Source of the DNA: an uncultured Muribaculaceae bacterium
GTDB taxonomy: Bacteria > Bacteroidota > Bacteroidia > Bacteroidales > Muribaculaceae
Direction of reading: 5' to 3'
Assembly (NCBI GenBank): GCA_958436175.1
Contig: CAUBJF010000002.1
Location: 1-64,000, forward strand
Length of the DNA: 64,000 nucleotides
Shown: piece by piece, positions 42,219 through 51,732 of the stretch
Numbering within the stretch: position 1 is the first letter of the stretch
Layout of the letters: each line of letters starts with the position of its first letter
The notes under the pieces: model-generated
The model's input: the letters and a program-made list of their open reading frames with translations, nothing else
The model's database searches: none
Told to the model about the DNA's origin: nothing
Position numbers and translations under genes: made by a program

Positions 42219-43862
42219 TTATTTTATGCTGTCGTTATCGAAAATGCGGGGACAGAAGTTGTAGCCTTCCTTTTCGTAAAGGCGTGTGAGGCGCTTTGTG
42301 CGTTCAAGGAAAGCGGGTAGGTCTTTCTTGTTCTGGTCGTTCCACTGCACTTCGGCAAGGGCTGCCCAGCGTGGCAGTACCATGTACTGAGCATGTCTGA
42401 AGGTGGGAACATGCTCAGTCCAGAGGTTTGCCTGGACGCCGAGGATGTGCTTCTGTTCGTCGACAGTCAGGGAATCGGTCAGCGGCATGTAGCTGTAGAC
42501 CTTCTCGATGGGCAGACCGCCACCCCATCCGGCACCGTAGGGTTCTTTGTCTTTGTCGGCGCTCTGGTAGAAGTCGAAGTAGAGATATGTGCTGGGAGTC
42601 ATGATGACATCATGTCCTTTTCGTGCCGCAGCTATACCGCCTTTCTCGCCACGCCATGACATTACGGTGGCTGTCGGTGAGATATTGCCTTCGAGGATTT
42701 CGTCCCAGCCTATGATCTTGCGGCCTTTGCCGTTGAGATACTTTTCTACGTAGTTCATGACATAGGACTGGAGATAGTTCTCAGCCGAATGTTCCTTGTC
42801 TGCTTTGAGACCGAGTTCTTTGATTTTGGCCTGACACTTGGCACATTCTTTCCATCGGGTCTTGGGACATTCGTCGCCGCCGATATGAATATATTCCGAA
42901 GGGAAGAGATTGGTAACCTCGTCCATCACAGCTTCAAGGAAAGCATATACCGAGTCATTGCCTGCGCAGAGAACCTCGTCGGTAACGCCCCATCGGTCCC
43001 AGACTTCGTACGGGCCGCCTGTACAGCCAAGTTCGGGGTAAGAGGCAAGAGCTGCCTGCATATGGCCCGGTAGGTCGACTTCGGGGATTATATTGATATG
43101 TCGGGCGGCGGCATAGTTGACGATATCGCGTATCTGGTCGCGTGTATAGTATCCTTCGACGGGGATGCTGTCGTATTCGCCGGTCTTTCCGTTGAGCGAG
43201 CGCGGACGCTTGGAGCCAACCTCGGTAAGCATCGGATAGCCTTCCACTTCGAAGCGCCAGCCCTGGTCGTCGGTGAGGTGCCAGTGAAGGGTATTCATAT
43301 TGTGGAGAGCCATCATGTCGATATATGTTTTCACGGAATCGGCTGGGAAGAAATGACGCGATACGTCGAAGTGAGCGCCACGATAGCCGAACAGCGGTTC
43401 GTCGTCGATGACAGCTGCGGGGTACAGTACTTTCACTTTTCCGGCTTCAGGGATTGCTTTGCGGAGTGTCTGTATTCCGTAGAACACACCGGCTGGGCTT
43501 GCGCCTGTGACATTGATGCCATCGTGACCTACTTCTATGCGATAAGCTTCGCTATTTTCGTTGTCGAGCCCTAAGGCCAGGGTTATGGCATTGCTGCTTT
43601 CCTTATCGGTCGTCTTGAGGTCGCTCTCGATCAGCTCTCCAAGATATTCAGCTGCGAAATCGGCTTCAGACGAGAGTTCGGGGCTGGTGTAGACTATTTT
43701 TGTAGAGGGTTTGAGAACGAAGCCTTCAGCGTTTTCGGTGAGGACTACTTCATGCGGCAAAGGTACCACGTCGTAACTTGCTGTAAGTTCTGGTCGGTTG
43801 TCGCAGGACCACATCATCAAGGATGTGATTCCTATGGCGAACGTCATTGTAAGAATTTTCAT
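42219..43862 (-). CDS. beta-N-acetylhexosaminidase, GH20 lipoprotein (547 aa)
   Basis: It removes terminal GlcNAc or GalNAc from glycans, probably at the cell surface or in the periplasm. A type II signal peptide ends at C20 (SLMMWSC). A GH20b-type domain (about 30-150) precedes the TIM barrel, with the catalytic pair D330-E331 in YIHIGGDECPKTRW and the substrate residues in RGAHFDVSRHFFP. No carbohydrate-binding module follows; the protein ends soon after the barrel. It lies 18 nt downstream of an N-acetylhexosamine-kinase-like gene, so the pair may release and then phosphorylate the sugar. Confidence 0.92.
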   Translation of the reverse strand: MKILTMTFAIGITSLMMWSCDNRPELTASYDVVPLPHEVVLTENAEGFVLKPSTKIVYTSPELSSEADFAAEYLGELIESDLKTTDKESSNAITLALGLDNENSEAYRIEVGHDGINVTGASPAGVFYGIQTLRKAIPEAGKVKVLYPAAVIDDEPLFGYRGAHFDVSRHFFPADSVKTYIDMMALHNMNTLHWHLTDDQGWRFEVEGYPMLTEVGSKRPRSLNGKTGEYDSIPVEGYYTRDQIRDIVNYAAARHINIIPEVDLPGHMQAALASYPELGCTGGPYEVWDRWGVTDEVLCAGNDSVYAFLEAVMDEVTNLFPSEYIHIGGDECPKTRWKECAKCQAKIKELGLKADKEHSAENYLQSYVMNYVEKYLNGKGRKIIGWDEILEGNISPTATVMSWRGEKGGIAAARKGHDVIMTPSTYLYFDFYQSADKDKEPYGAGWGGGLPIEKVYSYMPLTDSLTVDEQKHILGVQANLWTEHVPTFRHAQYMVLPRWAALAEVQWNDQNKKDLPAFLERTKRLTRLYEKEGYNFCPRIFDNDSIK

Positions 43863-43880
43863 GCGATAAAATGTGTTAGT

Positions 43881-44960
43881 TTAAAAGTTTTTAATGAATT
43901 GTTTTATTTCGGGCATCACATTTTCTATCTTGTGGAAAAGTTCGAACTGAGCACGCGCCCTTACAAGGTTGTGCTCAGGATACGATATCCGGTAATATTT
44001 ATCACCGTTGATATAGTCGGTGAGGAAACGCACTGCCTGCATGAACGGGAAGAGGGCGACGGCAAAGGGAAGGTTCTCTTTTTCGGTCTGCGTAAGGAAG
44101 TCGGCACTTTCGAGATATCCGCGGGTGAAGGCTTCGAAAATATCCTTCCTGAAAGCTATTTTTGAAAGGTCGGGCTCGTCCTCAGGGGCTGTGTTGGCTG
44201 CCGTGCGTAGGAAGTCTCCATAGTCCGAAAAGATGTAAGAAGGCATTACGGTATCGAGGTCTATCACGCAGAGGAAGGATCCGTCATTGCTGTCGAATAG
44301 CATGTTGTTGACCTTGGTGTCGCAGTGACAGACTCGTTTGGGCAGCTTGCCCTGACGGTGAAGTTCTTCGGCCACGCACATGGATTGGCCCTTGGCTTCT
44401 ACTTCGGCTATCATGTCTGTAACTTCAGCGGCGCGACCTGCGGCATTCCTGTCTACAGCTTCGCGGAACTGTCGCAGGCGTAGCTCCATGTCGTGGAATC
44501 CGGGAATTGTCTCGTGGAGTTCTTCGGGTATGTCGGCGAGCATACTCTGGAACTTTCCGAAGGCTTTGCCAGCGAGGTAGCTGCTGTCGGCATCAACTTT
44601 CTCGGGGCTTGTCGAATTGGCTATATAGTCGGACATGCGCCACACCTTTCCGTCGGCATCGGTGTAGTAGGTCTTGCCTGTTGCCGGACAAGGAACGAAA
44701 TGGAGCACTTTGCGACTTGTGTCAGCAATACCGCTCGCTTTGAGCTTCCTGCCAATGTGCTCTGTCGTTTTTTCAATATTGTCTTGTAAAGCAGCCGGAT
44801 CTGTGAATATGTCGGTGTTGATGCGCTGCAGAACGTAGCGCGGCGCGCCTTCTTTATCCCTTACGAGATATGTATCGTTGATGAGACCATTGCCGAAGGG
44901 GGCGATGGTACTCTGCGAGTCTATTCCGAAGGCTGCGAGAATTTCTTCTTGGTATTTCAT
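43881..44960 (-). CDS. N-acetylhexosamine 1-kinase-like phosphotransferase (APH fold), 359 aa
   Basis: The protein has an aminoglycoside-phosphotransferase (protein-kinase-like) fold. An N-terminal lobe with NGLINDTYLV and YVLQRINTDIFTDPAALQDN is followed by the catalytic loop VCHCDTKVNNMLFD (base D214) and the metal-binding CVIDLDTVMPSYIFSDYGDF. This matches NahK-type kinases, which phosphorylate GlcNAc or GalNAc at C1. Homologues in Bacteroides are often mislabelled as mucin-desulfating sulfatases. The partner GH20 gene supports an amino-sugar role. I infer the substrate from family and context. It is expressed from its own TATATTTG promoter. Confidence 0.8.
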   Translation of the reverse strand: MKYQEEILAAFGIDSQSTIAPFGNGLINDTYLVRDKEGAPRYVLQRINTDIFTDPAALQDNIEKTTEHIGRKLKASGIADTSRKVLHFVPCPATGKTYYTDADGKVWRMSDYIANSTSPEKVDADSSYLAGKAFGKFQSMLADIPEELHETIPGFHDMELRLRQFREAVDRNAAGRAAEVTDMIAEVEAKGQSMCVAEELHRQGKLPKRVCHCDTKVNNMLFDSNDGSFLCVIDLDTVMPSYIFSDYGDFLRTAANTAPEDEPDLSKIAFRKDIFEAFTRGYLESADFLTQTEKENLPFAVALFPFMQAVRFLTDYINGDKYYRISYPEHNLVRARAQFELFHKIENVMPEIKQFIKNF

Positions 44961-44981
44961 AGGATCTGAGGTTCAAAGTTG

Positions 44982-44989
44982 CAAATATA
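44982..44989 (-). promoter_or_regulatory. -7 box of the kinase-GH20 operon
   Basis: On the minus strand TATATTTG lies 21 nt before the ATG at 44960. No -33 box at standard spacing is visible. Confidence 0.5.
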
Positions 44990-45009
44990 GTGAAAATATA
45001 CCGTATCTG

Positions 45010-46305
45010 CTATTCGATTTCAAAAATATAGACTGGTTGAGGCGCCATTGAGGTCACTTTTTCTCCGTCTCCTTGTCCGGATCGTTGTACGAATAAATGG
45101 AGGCGTCCTTCTTCGTTCCATAACTTTGTGTCGAAGCTTGGCTCCCATGCGTCGACAGAGAAATCGCTGAGGTCGCATATCTGCCATTTTCCTTCGGCTT
45201 TGCGCCAGGCGAGAGATACTCTTGATCCACGCTCCTCATCGCGGAAGATGAAGTAGGTCATGTCCTTGTTGATAGCTACTTTGGGCCTGGCGATAGGAAT
45301 CATCTTGGTACCACCTCCGGATAGTGAGAAAGAACTTGTGCGGTGTCCGACTTCTTCCATGTTCCATTGTCCGTCGCTGCCGAGTGATACGAGGCGGTAC
45401 TGAGGAATGCTGTCGTTTTCGTTACGCCAGTATGTCGCTATGACAGGCCGACCTTCGGCATTGGTCGTCATGGATGTCTGGTTGATAAGTTCCGAATTTT
45501 GAGGGATGGACCATGCTTTCTCAGCTGTTTCGAGTCGTATCGGTAGTTCGTACAGACTGCCGTCGCTACGATGCCATGTCTTACCGCCGTCAGCCGAGCA
45601 GGCATAGCAAAGGTCATGATTGGTCTCTACCATCCATGTCTCCCTCCAGACCCAGGATACGTGAATCACGCCTTGCGGATCCACACAGAGTTGCCAGTAT
45701 GCGTTGCGGTCGCCTTCTCCGTCGATGAGGACATCGTGGATGCGTTCCCATTTGCCGGTATCGGGGTCATAAATGTTCATCACCATGTTGCCTCCGCCGG
45801 AATAGCCCGAACGATAGACGAAGAGCAGCCGACCATCGGGAAGATTGTGGAACTCGGGATAGGTGACATCGTTTTCGTCTCGGCCGGTCATAGGCTCAAG
45901 TTCTCCGAAATCCGTACCTCCCGGAGTTGTGCTCCTGGCATAATGAAGGGGATGGCCGTGATGATCGAACGACAGGTGCAGGAATCCTTTGCCGTCTATG
46001 CCGAGCGATATGACGTTGTGGGCATCGGATACGTTCCCTTTGTATTGTGTCCTTGTCGTTTCCCAGTGGTCTGTTCCGAGCCGACGTTTAGAGATGGAGA
46101 CATAGCCCTCGGGGTCATAGTAGGCTACATACTGTGTTGAATCGTGTGTCGCTACCGACGATGAGCGGAATACTGCCGTGTTGACGGAGGTCGCCGCATA
46201 GCCCAGCCCGGCCTCGGAGGGCCTGACATGAGGCTCATAAGCGAAAACCGCTGTTGCCGTTAGCAGCGGCAGCAGCGGTTGTATGATTTTAGTTATAAAA
46301 GACAT
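45010..46305 (-). CDS. secreted BNR_4-type beta-propeller protein (431 aa)
   Basis: After a Sec signal peptide (MSFITKIIQPLLPLLTATAV, cleaved near FAYE) comes a beta-propeller of the BNR_4 family. Its blocks include YDPEGYVSISKRRLG, VSDAHNVISLGIDGKGFLHL and SFDHHGHPLHYARS. Some members of this family are polysaccharide lyases (PL24/PL25, ulvan) and others have unknown glycan roles. The HxxxxxxIDGxGxLHxSFDHHG segment is shared, but I cannot assign a substrate. It lies 9 nt after clpC on the same strand and so may be read from the clpC promoter, which is unusual for a secreted glycan-active protein. Confidence 0.75.
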   Translation of the reverse strand: MSFITKIIQPLLPLLTATAVFAYEPHVRPSEAGLGYAATSVNTAVFRSSSVATHDSTQYVAYYDPEGYVSISKRRLGTDHWETTRTQYKGNVSDAHNVISLGIDGKGFLHLSFDHHGHPLHYARSTTPGGTDFGELEPMTGRDENDVTYPEFHNLPDGRLLFVYRSGYSGGGNMVMNIYDPDTGKWERIHDVLIDGEGDRNAYWQLCVDPQGVIHVSWVWRETWMVETNHDLCYACSADGGKTWHRSDGSLYELPIRLETAEKAWSIPQNSELINQTSMTTNAEGRPVIATYWRNENDSIPQYRLVSLGSDGQWNMEEVGHRTSSFSLSGGGTKMIPIARPKVAINKDMTYFIFRDEERGSRVSLAWRKAEGKWQICDLSDFSVDAWEPSFDTKLWNEEGRLHLFVQRSGQGDGEKVTSMAPQPVYIFEIE

Positions 46306-46314
46306 AACATGTGT

Positions 46315-48897
46315 TTAAGACTCTTGGACGGGAGCTTCGAGAGACAGGTTGGTATCCTTGGATATGATTTGCGTGACAATCTTCTGCTGCTCAGGGTCGA
46401 AGCCGACGAGTATCTCGTCGCCGGAAGACGGGGTAGCAGTTAGAAGAAGTTCTGCAAGTTCGTCCTCGAGATACTTCTGGATGGCGCGCTTGAGGGGTCG
46501 GGCACCAAACTGTACGTCGCATCCTTTCGAGGCGATAAAGTTCTTGGCTTCGTCGCTAAGGGTGACGGTATAGCCCAATGAAGCCAGACGCTTATAGAAC
46601 CCTGCAAGCTCGATGTCGATGATTTTGTAGATGGCATCGCGGTCGAGTGTGTCGAAGATTACGATATCGTCGATACGGTTGAGGAATTCCGGCGAGAACG
46701 CTTTGTTGAGAGCCTTCGACAGAACGCCGTGTGAGTATTCGCGGTCGACTTCGCGTGTGTTGAAGCCTACTCCGGAGCCGAATTCTTTGAGCTGGCGTGT
46801 ACCGATGTTTGAAGTCATGATGATGATCGTATTCTTGAAGTCGATACGGCGGCCGAGGCTGTCGGTGAGACGACCTTCGTCCATGACCTGGAGCAGGAGG
46901 TTGAAAACATCCGGGTGTGCCTTCTCGATTTCGTCAAGCAGTACGACAGAGTAGGGGTGACGGCGCACACGCTCAGTGAGCTGGCCGCCTTCCTCATATC
47001 CTACGTAGCCCGGAGGCGCACCTATGAGACGCGACACGCTGAATTTCTCCATGTATTCGCTCATGTCGATACGTATGAGTGTGTCCTGCGAGTCGAAGAG
47101 GAATTCGGCAAGTTTCTTGGCAAGATGTGTCTTGCCGACACCTGTCGGACCAAGGAACATGAAGGTCCCGATAGGCTTGTTAGGGTCCTTGAGACCGAGA
47201 CGGTTACGCTGGATTGCCTTGGCTATCTTGCGGATGGCTGCATCCTGACCGACTATGGCTTTCTTGAGTGTCGGTTCCATCTCGAGGAGGCGTGCGCCCT
47301 CGGCCTTTGCGATTCGCTGGACGGGAACACCTGTCATCATGGCAACAACCTCGGCCACACGGTCGGCATCGACCACTTCACGGTTTGCCTGCATGCGAGC
47401 ATCCCATTCGCTGCGCTGACGGTCGAGATCTTCGGAAAGTTTGGCTGCTTCGTCGCGCAGTTTCGAGGCTGTGGCGAAGTCATGACGCTGAGCTGCTGCA
47501 ATTTTAGCCGCTGTTGTCTCGCGCAACCTGGTCTCGAGTTCCTCGATTTCGGTAGGCACATGAATATTTGTAATTCTTGTGCGCGAACCGGCTTCGTCGA
47601 GTGCGTCGATAGCCTTATCGGGGAAGTTGCGGTCGCTGATGTAGCGCTCGGTGAGTTTTACACAGGCATCAAGGGCATCGTCGGTGTAGGACACATTATG
47701 GTGGGCTTCGTATTTACCCTTGATGTTGTTGAGGATAGTCAGTGTTTCTTCGGCTGTGGTGGGTTCTACCATCACTTTCTGGAAGCGGCGTTCGAGAGCT
47801 CCGTCTTTTTCGATGTTGGTACGGTACTCGTCGAGCGTCGTTGCGCCTATGCATTGTATCTCGCCACGTGCGAGGGCCGGTTTGAGCATATTGGCGGCAT
47901 CCATCGAGCCTTGGGCGTTCCCGGCCCCGACAATGGTGTGTATCTCGTCGATGAAGAGGATGATATCGCGGTTTTTTGTAAGCTCGTTGAGTATGGCCTT
48001 GATGCGTTCTTCGAATTCGCCCCTGTACTTGGTGCCTGCGACGATAGAGGCCATGTCAAGAGATATGACACGTTTGTCGAAGAGGATACGCGAAACTCTG
48101 CGCTGGTTGATACGTAGAGCGAGACCTTCGACGATGGCACTCTTGCCTACACCCGGTTCGCCTATGAGCACGGGATTGTTCTTTTTGCGGCGGCTAAGAA
48201 TCTGGGCAAGTCGTTCGATTTCGACTTCACGTCCCACTACGGGGTCAAGCCGTCCTTCTTCCGCTGCCTTAGTCATATCGTTGCCGAACTTGTCGAGCAT
48301 CGGGGTGTCGGCACGTGAGGACGAGCGCTTGAATTTGGAAGAGCCCGAACTTTTGCTGTCGCTGCTGCCTGTAGTATCGTTCTTATCGCCGTCGGACGCG
48401 ACAGGTGCGTCCGGTGCGATTCCTGCCACGTCGAACTCCTCTTCGGGTCGCAATGTCGCAAGAGCCTGGCGTCTCAGGGAGTCATAATCAATACCGGCAC
48501 TGAGATAAGGCATGATTACACTCATGCTCCTGACTTCTTTATTATGAAAGAGGGAGAGGAGCAGGTGTTCCAGGTCGACAAGACTCGATTTCAGGTAACG
48601 TGCTTCTATAATTGCGAGTTTTATTATAAGGGTTACGGTGCGGTTGTAGAAGTCGGCTCCTTTTCCGTCGGTGCACGAAGGCTCGTACAGCGCCAGGTCG
48701 AGGGCGGCCCTGAGGTCGGCGAGCTTATCGGCTCCGACAAGCCTTTCCATGAGCTCGGCAGAGGAGGTGCCGGGCGCGGAAAGCTCCAGGAGGAGGTGGG
48801 CCGGCATGATCGACGGATTGTTGTGCGTGGCACATTGGTCACGCAGTCTGTCGATCAGTTGTCTTGCATTTTCGGTGTATTTTTGGTTATTGTCCAT
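46315..48897 (-). CDS. clpC: ATP-dependent Clp protease ATP-binding subunit ClpC
   Basis: A Hsp100 unfoldase feeding substrates to ClpP. The Clp_N repeat domain covers residues about 1-150. It is followed by a low-complexity linker (about 160-200) rich in Ser, Lys and Asp. AAA1 has Walker A GEPGVGKS at 246-253, AAA2 has GPTGVGKT at 583-590, and a UVR-like coiled segment (about residues 425-465, KLRDEAAKLSEDL) lies between. The short middle segment marks it as ClpC rather than ClpB. The C-terminal sensor/D2-small domain is complete. Transcription probably starts at the -7 box at 49022-49029, giving a leader of about 120 nt. Confidence 0.93.
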   Translation of the reverse strand: MDNNQKYTENARQLIDRLRDQCATHNNPSIMPAHLLLELSAPGTSSAELMERLVGADKLADLRAALDLALYEPSCTDGKGADFYNRTVTLIIKLAIIEARYLKSSLVDLEHLLLSLFHNKEVRSMSVIMPYLSAGIDYDSLRRQALATLRPEEEFDVAGIAPDAPVASDGDKNDTTGSSDSKSSGSSKFKRSSSRADTPMLDKFGNDMTKAAEEGRLDPVVGREVEIERLAQILSRRKKNNPVLIGEPGVGKSAIVEGLALRINQRRVSRILFDKRVISLDMASIVAGTKYRGEFEERIKAILNELTKNRDIILFIDEIHTIVGAGNAQGSMDAANMLKPALARGEIQCIGATTLDEYRTNIEKDGALERRFQKVMVEPTTAEETLTILNNIKGKYEAHHNVSYTDDALDACVKLTERYISDRNFPDKAIDALDEAGSRTRITNIHVPTEIEELETRLRETTAAKIAAAQRHDFATASKLRDEAAKLSEDLDRQRSEWDARMQANREVVDADRVAEVVAMMTGVPVQRIAKAEGARLLEMEPTLKKAIVGQDAAIRKIAKAIQRNRLGLKDPNKPIGTFMFLGPTGVGKTHLAKKLAEFLFDSQDTLIRIDMSEYMEKFSVSRLIGAPPGYVGYEEGGQLTERVRRHPYSVVLLDEIEKAHPDVFNLLLQVMDEGRLTDSLGRRIDFKNTIIIMTSNIGTRQLKEFGSGVGFNTREVDREYSHGVLSKALNKAFSPEFLNRIDDIVIFDTLDRDAIYKIIDIELAGFYKRLASLGYTVTLSDEAKNFIASKGCDVQFGARPLKRAIQKYLEDELAELLLTATPSSGDEILVGFDPEQQKIVTQIISKDTNLSLEAPVQES

Positions 48898-49021
48898 ATG
48901 TTCTAAAATGATAGCTACTATAGCCTTGTTCGGAATGCAATAATCATGCCAAAATAGAGCAGAGGAGCTGCATTAAACATTAGTAGATAAATTTAACAAC
49001 CCGAATGCTCAATTCCTATTG

Positions 49022-49058
49022 CAAAGATACGCTATTTCAAAAAAAAAACGTACCTTTG
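49022..49058. promoter_or_regulatory. divergent -7 boxes for clpC and gyrA
   Basis: On the minus strand TATCTTTG at 49029-49022 serves clpC. On the plus strand TACCTTTG at 49051-49058 serves gyrA. The boxes are 21 nt apart, with a poly-A run between, so polymerases may compete for the site. The rest of the 246-nt gap is AT-rich leader sequence. Confidence 0.6.
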
Positions 49059-49143
49059 TATGAATTTTTAGCGTCTAAAAGGTTTCTCTGACACTGCATC
49101 GGAACAACCTACATACAACGCTTAACATAGATCTTTTTATCGC

Positions 49144-51711
49144 ATGTTGGAAGACGACCGCATCTTTAAAATCAATATTGAAAGCGAAATGAAAACGGCC
49201 TACATCGACTACTCTATGTCGGTGATAGTGTCGCGAGCCCTCCCAGACGTACGCGATGGCATGAAGCCAGTCCATCGTCGCGTGCTCTATGGAATGAATG
49301 AGATGGGCAACAACAGTAATAAACCTCATAAGAAATCGGCTAACTGTGTCGGAGAGGTCATGGGTAAGTACCATCCTCACGGCGACTCCAGTATCTACGG
49401 CACCGTTGCTCGTATGGCCCAGTGGTGGTCAATGCGCCACCGTCTTATTGACGGCCATGGTAACTTCGGCTCCATCGACGGTGACTCTCCGGCAGCTATG
49501 CGTTATACCGAAGTACGCCTCGACCCTCTTGGCGAAGAGATGCTCCGCGATATCGATGCCGACACTGTCGATTTCCAGCCTAACTACGATAACTCACGCC
49601 GCGAACCCGTCGTACTCCCGACTCGCTTCCCTAACCTTCTTGTGAACGGTGCCGCAGGTATCGCTGTCGGTATGGCTACCAACATGCCGCCTCACAACCT
49701 CACCGAGAGTATAAACGGCTGCATCGCCCTCCTGGAGAATCCTGATATCTCCATCGACGAGCTCTCCAAGATAATCACGGCCCCCGATTTCCCTACGGGA
49801 GGTATCATCTACGGCTACGACGGTGTGCGCGAAGCCTATCAGACAGGCCATGGCCGTATCGTCATCCGTGCACGTGCCGAAATAGAGCAGAAAGCTGACC
49901 ATGAACTTATTGTAATCACCGAAATTCCTTACGGTGTCAATCGTGCAGAGCTCATCAAGAGCATTGCCGAGCTCGTTATTGAAAAACGGCTCGACGGTAT
50001 CGCAAACATCAACGATGAGAGCGACCGCGACGGCATGCGTATTGTCATCACACTCAAGAGCGATGCAAACGCCAACGTGGTACTCAACAAGCTCTATAAG
50101 ATGACAGCTATGCAGTCTTCTTTCAGTGTCAATAATGTCGCCCTTGTGCATGGACGGCCCAAGACCCTAAACCTCAAGGAAATACTTCAGGCGTTTATCG
50201 ACCATCGCCATGATGTAGTAACACGCCGTACACGTTACGAGCTCCGTAAGGCCCAGGAACGTGCCCATATTCTCGAGGGCCTGATGATTGCTGTGCGCAA
50301 CATCGACGAGGTGATTGCTATCATCAAGTCGTCGAAGACCACTGATGAAGCCCGTGCGACTCTTTCGCAGCGTTTCGATCTCTCCGATCCCCAGACGCAG
50401 GCTATCGTAGATATGCGTCTTAGAGCGCTCACCGGACTCGCTATCGAAGAGCTGCAGGCCGATCTTGACGCAATCCACGCCCGTATCGCTGAACTCGAAG
50501 AAATCCTTCGCGACCCCGATGTCCTCCGAGCCCTCATCGAGAAGGAGCTTCGCGAGATAGCTGAGAAATACGGTGACGAACGTCGCACCACCATAGACTA
50601 TACGGCAGGTTCGTTCAATGCCGAGGACTTCTACTCCGACGACGATATGATTATCACCATATCCCATCTCGGATATATCAAGCGTACTCCTCTGGCCGAT
50701 TTCCGGGCACAGAACCGTGGCGGCATGGGAGCCCGCGGCTCCGTTACCCGCGACAGCGACTTCATCGAGCATATATATACAGCTTCCATGCACGATACCA
50801 TCCTGTTCTTCTCGAACCGTGGTCTCGTGTATAAGATGCGAGTCTACGAGCTTCCCGAAGGCTCCAAGACGAGCAAAGGACGTGCGCTACAGAATCTGCT
50901 CAACATCGAGCAGGGCGACTACGTACAGGCCTATATTGCCTGCCGAAACCTCGACGATGCCGATTATACCACGTCGCACTATCTCGTATTTGCCACCAAG
51001 TGCGGTCTCATCAAGAAAACACTGCTTTCGGAATATGCCCGTGTCCTTGCAAAAGGCAAGAAGGCAATCCTCATCCGTGAAGGCGACAGCCTTGTCGGCG
51101 TGGAACTAACCGACGGCAACTCCGAAATATTGATGAGCAACCGCAACGGCCGCACGATTCGTTTCCATGAAAGTGAACTTCGCGCTATGGGACGTGTTAG
51201 TACAGGTGTACGGGGTATGCGAATCGACGAAGGCGATGACGAAGTCGTAGGTCTCATCGCCATGCAGGAGAACTCTGACAACACGGTGCTCACTCTGTCG
51301 CAGAACGGCTTCGGAAAGCGTTCCTTGCTTGATGCCTACCGACTGACACGTAGAGGTGCCAAAGGTGTAAAGACGATGAATATCACCGATAAGACAGGTA
51401 CTCTTGTCGCCTTCAAGAGTGTCAACGACGACAACGACCTCGTCATCATCAACAAGAGCGGCGTTGTCCTTCGTGTGCATGTCGCCGATGTCCGCGTAAT
51501 GGGCCGCGCTACCCAGGGTGTCCGCATAATCAACCTTGAGAAACGCGGCGACACCATAGCTTCTGTATGCTGCGTCGATGCCGATCCCGAAGAAGAAGCT
51601 GTACAGATCGCTCCTGATGCCGAAGAACTTCCCGAACTCTCTGCAGAGGCAGAAACCGAGATCGAAATCGAGATCGACGAGGAAGAAAGTGGCGAGGAAG
51701 AAAATGAATAA
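49144..51711 (+). CDS. gyrA: DNA gyrase subunit A
   Basis: It cuts and rejoins DNA as part of gyrase, with the active-site tyrosine Y121 (AMRYTEVRL). The quinolone-determining segment is HPHGDSSIYG at 77-86, so S82 matches E. coli S83 and G86 replaces D87. The C-terminal beta-pinwheel carries a divergent GyrA box, TRRGAKG instead of QRRGGKG. The tail is highly acidic (IEIEIDEEESGEEE). At 855 residues it is full length. The next gene begins 21 nt downstream. A ParC paralogue would be shorter and lack the acidic tail, so gyrA is preferred. Confidence 0.92.
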   Translation: MLEDDRIFKINIESEMKTAYIDYSMSVIVSRALPDVRDGMKPVHRRVLYGMNEMGNNSNKPHKKSANCVGEVMGKYHPHGDSSIYGTVARMAQWWSMRHRLIDGHGNFGSIDGDSPAAMRYTEVRLDPLGEEMLRDIDADTVDFQPNYDNSRREPVVLPTRFPNLLVNGAAGIAVGMATNMPPHNLTESINGCIALLENPDISIDELSKIITAPDFPTGGIIYGYDGVREAYQTGHGRIVIRARAEIEQKADHELIVITEIPYGVNRAELIKSIAELVIEKRLDGIANINDESDRDGMRIVITLKSDANANVVLNKLYKMTAMQSSFSVNNVALVHGRPKTLNLKEILQAFIDHRHDVVTRRTRYELRKAQERAHILEGLMIAVRNIDEVIAIIKSSKTTDEARATLSQRFDLSDPQTQAIVDMRLRALTGLAIEELQADLDAIHARIAELEEILRDPDVLRALIEKELREIAEKYGDERRTTIDYTAGSFNAEDFYSDDDMIITISHLGYIKRTPLADFRAQNRGGMGARGSVTRDSDFIEHIYTASMHDTILFFSNRGLVYKMRVYELPEGSKTSKGRALQNLLNIEQGDYVQAYIACRNLDDADYTTSHYLVFATKCGLIKKTLLSEYARVLAKGKKAILIREGDSLVGVELTDGNSEILMSNRNGRTIRFHESELRAMGRVSTGVRGMRIDEGDDEVVGLIAMQENSDNTVLTLSQNGFGKRSLLDAYRLTRRGAKGVKTMNITDKTGTLVAFKSVNDDNDLVIINKSGVVLRVHVADVRVMGRATQGVRIINLEKRGDTIASVCCVDADPEEEAVQIAPDAEELPELSAEAETEIEIEIDEEESGEEENE

Positions 51712-51732
51712 TTAACACCAAAATACCATACA

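Noticed and set aside
46915..48117. 400-residue ORF on the plus strand opposite clpC
   Set aside because: Antisense to the Walker motifs of a complete ClpC and with no recognisable domains. A by-product of codon bias.
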